DNA of 64,000 nucleotides from Rhodanobacter sp. Root480 (GTDB taxonomy: Bacteria; Pseudomonadota; Gammaproteobacteria; Xanthomonadales; Rhodanobacteraceae). Shown here one piece after another: positions 59,721 through 64,000 of the stretch. The stretch is taken from positions 124,449 to 188,448 of the forward strand of contig NZ_LMEX01000001.1 in the NCBI RefSeq assembly GCF_001426645.1, in the 5' to 3' direction. Within the stretch, counting starts at the first letter, position 1, and every line of letters starts with the position of its first letter. The notes beneath the pieces are model-generated. The model did no database searches. It was given only the letters and a program-made list of their open reading frames with translations, and was not told the origin of the DNA. The translations under genes and the position numbers were made by a program.

Positions 59721-60328
59721 GGCGTGGCTCCGGTGTCGAGCAGCAGATGCAGGTCGTGGACGAGGTCGTCCTGCGAGGCGGATGGCGTGGCCAGCAGGCG
59801 CGCCTTGCCCTCGCGATCGAAGATGTAGATGGCCGAGCTGTGGCTCACCTCGTAATTGCCGTCGGCATCGCCCGGCTCGCGGGTGAAGGCGGAGCGATAG
59901 CGCTTGCTCAGCGCCTCGACCGCGCGCGCGCTTCCCACCAGGCCTACCGCGCGCTTGTCGAACGCGTTGACGTAGGCGTGCATGATGGCGGGCGTGTCCC
60001 GCGCCGGGTCCACGCTGACGAACAGGATGCGCGCACCGTCGGCCAATGGCCCCAGCCGCTGCATCACCACATGGAGCTGGGCCAGGGTCAGCGGGCAGAC
60101 GTCCGGGCAGTGGGTGTAGCCGAAGTACAGCAGCACCACCTTGCCGCGATAATCCGCGCCCGTCACCGCCTTGCCGTTGTCGTCGGTAAGCTTGAAATCC
60201 AGATCCGGCATGTGCCCGCTGATATTGGTCAGGCGCAGGGGCAGCGGTTCGCTGCGGCAACCGCCGAGCAAGGCGCCCATGGCAAGCAGCAACAGCAGGG
60301 GGAGGCACAGCAGGTAGCGGGGCTTCAT
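59717..60328 (-). CDS. sco: SCO1/SenC-family copper/thiol protein
   Basis: A 203-residue lipoprotein or membrane-anchored protein (signal ending LLGGC). It has the thioredoxin-like copper site GYTHCPDVCPLTLAQL (CxxxC) and the conserved histidine in YEVSHSSAIYIFD. It loads copper into, or reduces the cysteines of, the CuA site of cytochrome oxidase. It is coupled with the PCu(A)C gene. NosZ also has a CuA site, but that is normally served by the nos genes. Confidence 0.93.
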   Translation of the reverse strand: MKPRYLLCLPLLLLLAMGALLGGCRSEPLPLRLTNISGHMPDLDFKLTDDNGKAVTGADYRGKVVLLYFGYTHCPDVCPLTLAQLHVVMQRLGPLADGARILFVSVDPARDTPAIMHAYVNAFDKRAVGLVGSARAVEALSKRYRSAFTREPGDADGNYEVSHSSAIYIFDREGKARLLATPSASQDDLVHDLHLLLDTGATP

Positions 60329-60407
60329 GCGAAAATCCGGTGTTCTGATCCCTTCCAGCATACGACACCGGCCCCTGCGCCGGCTCCGCCAACCCGGAAA
60401 TTTCCCC

Positions 60408-60788
60408 ATGCCGCGACAACCTGTCCGTACCCCGCTTGCGCTGTTGGCCGGCCTGGCCGGCGCCAGTGCGGTGATGCTGGGCGCGTTCGGTGCGCATGCC
60501 TTGCGCCAGGTGCTCGACCCGCAACACCGCGAGCTGTGGCGCACCGCGGTCGATTACCACGCCTGGCACGCGCTGGCATTGGTGCTGGCGGTGGGGTTGG
60601 GGCGCGGCCGCAGCGGCTGCTTCGCGGTGGGCGCGTTCGCGCTCGGCATTGTGCTGTTCAGCGGCAGTCTTTACGCGCTGGCGTTGGGTGCGCCGCGCTG
60701 GGTCGGTGTGGTGACGCCGCTGGGCGGGCTGGCGTTCATCGCGGGCTGGATCGCGCTGGGGCTGTCGCTGCGCCGCGGTAACACATAG
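60408..60788 (+). CDS. DUF423 membrane protein
   Basis: A 126-residue, four-helix protein with the DUF423/YgdD pattern: GASAVMLGAFGAHALRQVLDPQHRELWRTAVDYHAWHALAL and VLFSGSLYALALG, then TPLGGLAFIAGW. The function is unknown. Start ATG 60408; it is divergent from sco, 79 bp apart. Confidence 0.87.
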   Translation: MPRQPVRTPLALLAGLAGASAVMLGAFGAHALRQVLDPQHRELWRTAVDYHAWHALALVLAVGLGRGRSGCFAVGAFALGIVLFSGSLYALALGAPRWVGVVTPLGGLAFIAGWIALGLSLRRGNT

Positions 60789-60837
60789 TTCCAGCGGGTG
60801 ACATCGTGCTGTCATCCGGCGGTGGGACGCTGTCGGC

Positions 60838-61149
60838 ATGAACATGCAGATCGCCCTTCGGCATGCGCACACGATCAGCCCGTCGCGATTCTGGCGGCTC
60901 GTACCGTGGCTCGGCTTTGCGTTGCTGGCGGCAGGGATGCTGCAACTTCTGTGGCCGCCCGTCACCGGCAGTGACAACACGACGTCGGCAACGCCGATAG
61001 CACCGCTGATGCATTGGAGCGATGCGGATCACGACTGGTTGCTGGTCGTCGATCAAGCTTCCGGCGAACTGGTGGTCTACGACGCCAACGACGGCCGCCC
61101 GCTGCGCCGCCTGGGTGCCGCCAATGGCGCCGCCGGGAATGGGGAATAG
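60838..61149 (+). CDS. hypothetical single-helix membrane protein, end altered by a repeat
   Basis: A 103-residue open frame with one membrane helix (FALLAAGMLQLLWPP) and a short extracytoplasmic part (DWLLVVDQASGELVVYDANDGRPLRRL). The last part faintly resembles the end of photosynthetic-complex assembly or PuhC-like proteins, but that is weak. The final codons (GNGE then stop) lie in the GGGAAT-rich repeat at 61132, so the protein may once have been longer. It starts 49 bp after the DUF423 gene. Confidence 0.5.
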   Translation: MNMQIALRHAHTISPSRFWRLVPWLGFALLAAGMLQLLWPPVTGSDNTTSATPIAPLMHWSDADHDWLLVVDQASGELVVYDANDGRPLRRLGAANGAAGNGE

Positions 61150-61258
61150 GGAATAGGGAATCGGAAGAGCGCTCTTTCGCCGGTTCGAAAGCTGCCGCGG
61201 CGACGAGGCTTTTGCCTTTGTCTTTTGCTTTTCCCATTCCCCATTCCCCATTCCCGGC
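61132..61258. repeat. inverted-repeat element with GGGAATA/CATTCCC tandem ends
   Basis: The left end (61132-61163) is GCCGGGAATGGGGAATAGGG with further GGGAAT units; the right end (61229-61258) is its near-inverse made of CATTCCC units ending in CCCGGC. The middle holds a palindrome AAGAGCGCTCTT (61165-61176) and a TTTGCCTTTGTCTTTTGC tract. Similar short-period GGGAAT repeats are, to my knowledge, common between genes in Xanthomonas-like genomes. A transcript would fold into a long hairpin. Confidence 0.75.
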
Positions 61259-61315
61259 CGCTGTCCACACGCACGTGGCCGCATACAATGCCGGTTTGCC
61301 ACCCTGGAACACCCC

Positions 61316-62497
61316 ATGAAACCATTCGGTACGCCGCACTCCAGCCACGCCTTGCGCGTCCTGCTGCTGGGCGCGGGCGAGCTGGGCAAGGAAGTGGCGA
61401 TCGAGCTGCAGCGCTACGCGGTGGAGGTGATCGCGGTGGATCGCTACGCCGACGCGCCGGCCATGCAGGTGGCCCATCGCAGCCACGTGATCGACATGCT
61501 CGATGGCGCGGCGCTGCGGGCCGTGATCGAGCTGGAAAAACCCGACCTGGTGGTGCCCGAGATCGAGGCGATCCACACCCCGACCCTGATCGAGCTGGAG
61601 AAGGAAGGCCAGCGGGTGATCCCCACTGCCCGCGCCGCGTGGCTCACGATGGATCGCGAAGGCATTCGCAGGCTGGCCGCCGAGGAACTGAAGCTGCCCA
61701 CCTCGCCGTACCGCTTCTGCAATGACGAGGCCGAGTACCGCGAGGCGGCTGCCACCATCGGCTACCCGTTCGTGATCAAACCGGTGATGAGCTCGTCGGG
61801 CAAGGGCCAGAGCGTGGTGCGCGACGCCAGCGAATTGCCGCAAGCCTGGGCGTACGCGCAATCGGGCGGCCGCGCGGGCAAGGGCCGGGTGATCGTGGAG
61901 GGTTTCGTCGATTTCGACTACGAGATCACCATGTTGACGGTGCGGCATGTAAACGGCGTGAGCTTCTGCGCGCCGATCGGCCATCGGCAGGAGCAGGGCG
62001 ATTACCGCGAATCGTGGCAGCCGCAACCCATGAGCCCGGCCGCCCATGCCGAGGCGCAGCGGCAGGCGGCGGCGATCACCGGCGCGCTGGGTGGCTGGGG
62101 TGTGTTCGGCGTGGAGTTTTTCGTCAAGGGCGACACGGTGATCTTCTCGGAGGTGAGCCCGCGGCCGCACGATACCGGCCTGGTCACGATGATCTCGCAG
62201 GAGTTCTCCGAGTTCGCGCTGCATGCGCGGGCGATCCTGGGCCTGCCGATCCCGGTGATCCACCAGTTCGGCCCGTCAGCGTCGTGCGCGGTGCTGGTGG
62301 AGGGCGATGGTGCCGGGCCGCGTTACCACGGCGTGGCCGAGGCGCTGGCCGAACCGGATACGCAACTGCGCCTGTTCGGCAAGCCAGCCGTCAGCGGGCG
62401 CCGCCGCATGGCGGTCACCCTGGCCCGAGCCGATACACTGGAGGCGGCGGTCGCCAAGGCCGTGCGCGCCGCGGCGTGTTTGCGCGTCGAGCTGTAG
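61316..62497 (+). CDS. purT: formate-dependent phosphoribosylglycinamide formyltransferase PurT
   Basis: A 393-residue ATP-grasp enzyme making formyl-GAR from GAR, formate and ATP, an alternative to folate-dependent PurN. Motifs: [46 protein letters not shown] (ATP-grasp P-loop), [30 protein letters not shown], and [13 protein letters not shown] near the end. A TACAAT hexamer near 61285 may be the -10 box. Start ATG 61316. Confidence 0.96.
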   Translation: MKPFGTPHSSHALRVLLLGAGELGKEVAIELQRYAVEVIAVDRYADAPAMQVAHRSHVIDMLDGAALRAVIELEKPDLVVPEIEAIHTPTLIELEKEGQRVIPTARAAWLTMDREGIRRLAAEELKLPTSPYRFCNDEAEYREAAATIGYPFVIKPVMSSSGKGQSVVRDASELPQAWAYAQSGGRAGKGRVIVEGFVDFDYEITMLTVRHVNGVSFCAPIGHRQEQGDYRESWQPQPMSPAAHAEAQRQAAAITGALGGWGVFGVEFFVKGDTVIFSEVSPRPHDTGLVTMISQEFSEFALHARAILGLPIPVIHQFGPSASCAVLVEGDGAGPRYHGVAEALAEPDTQLRLFGKPAVSGRRRMAVTLARADTLEAAVAKAVRAAACLRVEL

Positions 62498-62533
62498 GCC
62501 GCCACATCCGATTCACCTGCACGGGAGCAAGAC

Positions 62534-64000
62534 ATGCCATCCACCGGTTTCGCGCATTGGCTGATCGTTCTGGTCGAGACCTTTGCCGCACTGTTCCTGT
62601 TGCTGCTGGCGTTGTTCGTGGTGGTGCTGCTGGTGACCTGGTTGGTGGATCGCAACCAGACCGGCAATGCGGTGCTGCGCAATTTCCCGGTGATCGGCCA
62701 CTTCCGTTACTGGTTCCTGCACCTGGGCGAGTTCTTTCGCCAATACCTTTATTCCAGCGACCGCGAGGAGATGCCGTTCAACCGCGCGCAACGCACCTGG
62801 GTGTACCGCGCGGCCAAGAACGTGGACAACACCGGCGCGTTCGGCTCCAGCCGCGACTTGCGCGGCGAAGGCGTACCGTTTTTCGTCAACGCGCCGTTCC
62901 CGAATCTGGGCGAGGACCACGTCGAACCGGTGCCGGTCACCATCGGCCCGTATGCGCGCCAGCCCTACAGCCACGCGGCCTTCTTCAACATCTCGGCGAT
63001 GAGCTTCGGCGCGCTGTCCGCGCCGGCCGTGCGCGCGCTGTCACGCGGCGCGGCCAAGGCGGGCATCTGGATGGATACGGGCGAGGGCGGGCTGGCGCCG
63101 TACCACCTGGAAGGTGGCTGCGACATCATCTTCGAGATCGGTACCGCCAAGTACGGTGTGCGCACGCCCGAGGGCAAGCTGGACGACGACAAGCTGCTGG
63201 CGGTCTGCGCCCATGAACAGGTGAAGATGGTCAGCATCAAGCTGGGGCAGGGCGCGAAGCCGGGCATGGGCGGCCTGTTGCCGGGGGCGAAGGTCACCGC
63301 CGAGATCGCGGCCATCCGCGGCATTCCGATGGGCGAGGATTCGCAAAGCCCGAACCGTCATCTGGATATCGGCAACGTGCATGAGCTGCTCGATGCGATC
63401 GTCCATATCCGCGAACTCACCGGTAAGCCAGTGGGCTTCAAGGCCGTGTTGGGTGGCGCCGACTGGATCGGCGAGATGTGCGACGAAATCGCCCGCCGCG
63501 GTATCCGCAGCGCGCCGGACTTCATCATCGTCGACGGCTCCGAAGGCGGTACCGGCGCGGCACCGCAGACGCTGATGGAAGGCGTGGGGTTGCCGTTGCA
63601 CGAGGCACTGCCGGCGTTGCTGGACATGCTGATCGTCAAAGGGCTGCGCCAGCGCATCAAGGTGGTCTGCTCGGGCAAATGCGTCACCGCCTACGACGTG
63701 GCGTGGGCGCTGTCGGTAGGTGCGGATTTCGTCAATTCCGCCCGCGGCTTCATGCTGGCGCTGGGCTGCATCCAGTCGCTGCAGTGCAACCGCAATACCT
63801 GCCCCACGGGCATCACCACGCAAAACCCGAAGCTGCAGCGCGGCCTGGTGGTGTCGGACAAGAGCGAGCGTGTCTTCCACTACGCCCGCAACGTGATGCA
63901 CGAAGTGGGCATCATCGCGCACAGCTGCGGCGTGGCCGAACCGCGCCAGCTCAACCGCGGCCATTGCCGCGTGGTGGGTGATGACGGCTTGTCGATTCCG
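62534..64000 (+). CDS. FMN-binding glutamate synthase-family protein (cut by window end)
   Basis: An open frame of 489 codons running off the window. One or two N-terminal membrane helices (FAALFLLLLALFVVVLLVTWLV) precede a glutamate synthase-like TIM barrel. Barrel marks are NISAMSFGALSAPAVRALSRGA, DTGEGGLAPYH, KLGQGAKPGMGGLLPGAKV, DGSEGGTGAAP and the [3Fe-4S] cysteines in CIQSLQCNRNTCPTG. It lacks the glutaminase domain of true GltB. Such membrane-anchored proteins are common, and their substrate is uncertain. Start ATG 62534 with GGGAGCAAG before it. Confidence 0.88.
   Translation, partial: MPSTGFAHWLIVLVETFAALFLLLLALFVVVLLVTWLVDRNQTGNAVLRNFPVIGHFRYWFLHLGEFFRQYLYSSDREEMPFNRAQRTWVYRAAKNVDNTGAFGSSRDLRGEGVPFFVNAPFPNLGEDHVEPVPVTIGPYARQPYSHAAFFNISAMSFGALSAPAVRALSRGAAKAGIWMDTGEGGLAPYHLEGGCDIIFEIGTAKYGVRTPEGKLDDDKLLAVCAHEQVKMVSIKLGQGAKPGMGGLLPGAKVTAEIAAIRGIPMGEDSQSPNRHLDIGNVHELLDAIVHIRELTGKPVGFKAVLGGADWIGEMCDEIARRGIRSAPDFIIVDGSEGGTGAAPQTLMEGVGLPLHEALPALLDMLIVKGLRQRIKVVCSGKCVTAYDVAWALSVGADFVNSARGFMLALGCIQSLQCNRNTCPTGITTQNPKLQRGLVVSDKSERVFHYARNVMHEVGIIAHSCGVAEPRQLNRGHCRVVGDDGLSIP

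Noticed and set aside
1..64000. tRNA genes, rRNA genes or a CRISPR array
   Set aside because: I looked for T-loop-like GGTTCRANYCC contexts and for regularly spaced identical repeats and found none. The palindromic repeats present are dispersed REP-type elements, not CRISPR repeats.

Overview
The window is a GC-rich, gene-dense bacterial chromosome segment. Its overall character points to a gammaproteobacterium of the Lysobacterales (Xanthomonadales), most like Rhodanobacter. This is inferred from the complete clade I nitrous oxide reductase cluster, ParC, PurT, MinCDE and DapE proteins of that flavour, and intergenic palindromes that begin with GTAG, like the REP elements of Stenotrophomonas and relatives. 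I saw no tRNA, rRNA, CRISPR array or intact insertion sequence.

Layout. (1) 1-2.3 kb: a ferritin-like/VIT1 metal transporter and dapE. (2) 2.3-12.6 kb, minus strand: a nitrous oxide respiration array read in the order ferredoxin-NADP reductase, apbE (nosX), nosR, nosZ, nosD, nosF, nosY, nosL, tatA/E, with an FNR/DNR-like palindrome before the first gene. (3) 12.7-18.2 kb: a coupled penicillin acylase-family/phosphodiester glycosidase pair, two overlapping Nudix hydrolases, and a two-part lipoate-protein ligase. (4) 18.4-36 kb: an accessory region of small redox and hydrolytic enzymes (Trx-reductase-like flavoprotein, methyltransferase, epoxide hydrolase, three SDRs, Old Yellow Enzyme, Ohr, alpha/beta hydrolases, two DUF1330 proteins). 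At least six of these are divergent from or adjacent to their own regulator (Rrf2, three LysR, TetR, AraC). It contains a local duplication that left an AraC pseudogene and fused the start of an ohr gene to a haloperoxidase-like hydrolase. (5) 36-49 kb: a Fur-box-associated cytochrome c/FTR1 iron permease, a membrane HExxH protein, parC, a TraB/GumN protein, cyclopropane fatty acid synthase, DUF190 + crcB under a fluoride riboswitch, a Bcr/CflA exporter, an AhpD-like protein and ChaB. (6) 48-53 kb: a GNAT-minC-minD-minE operon and a NarL-type two-component pair. (7) 53-64 kb: a SRPBCC protein, a GldA/F/G-like ABC operon, copper/cytochrome oxidase assembly genes (ctaG, sco, PCu(A)C), a DUF423 protein, purT, and a glutamate synthase-like protein cut by the window end.

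How the genes work together. The nos array encodes the catalytic enzyme, its electron-donor flavo-iron-sulfur protein, the flavin-attaching enzyme that matures that donor, the copper-site assembly apparatus and a Tat subunit for exporting folded NosZ. The second copper group (CtaG, Sco, PCu(A)C) serves the CuA/CuB sites of cytochrome oxidase, so the window holds assembly factors for both an aerobic and an anaerobic copper terminal enzyme. The accessory region reads as an electrophile and organic-peroxide response zone built from regulator-plus-enzyme modules. All function calls rest on recognisable protein motifs and gene context read by eye; no database search was run.
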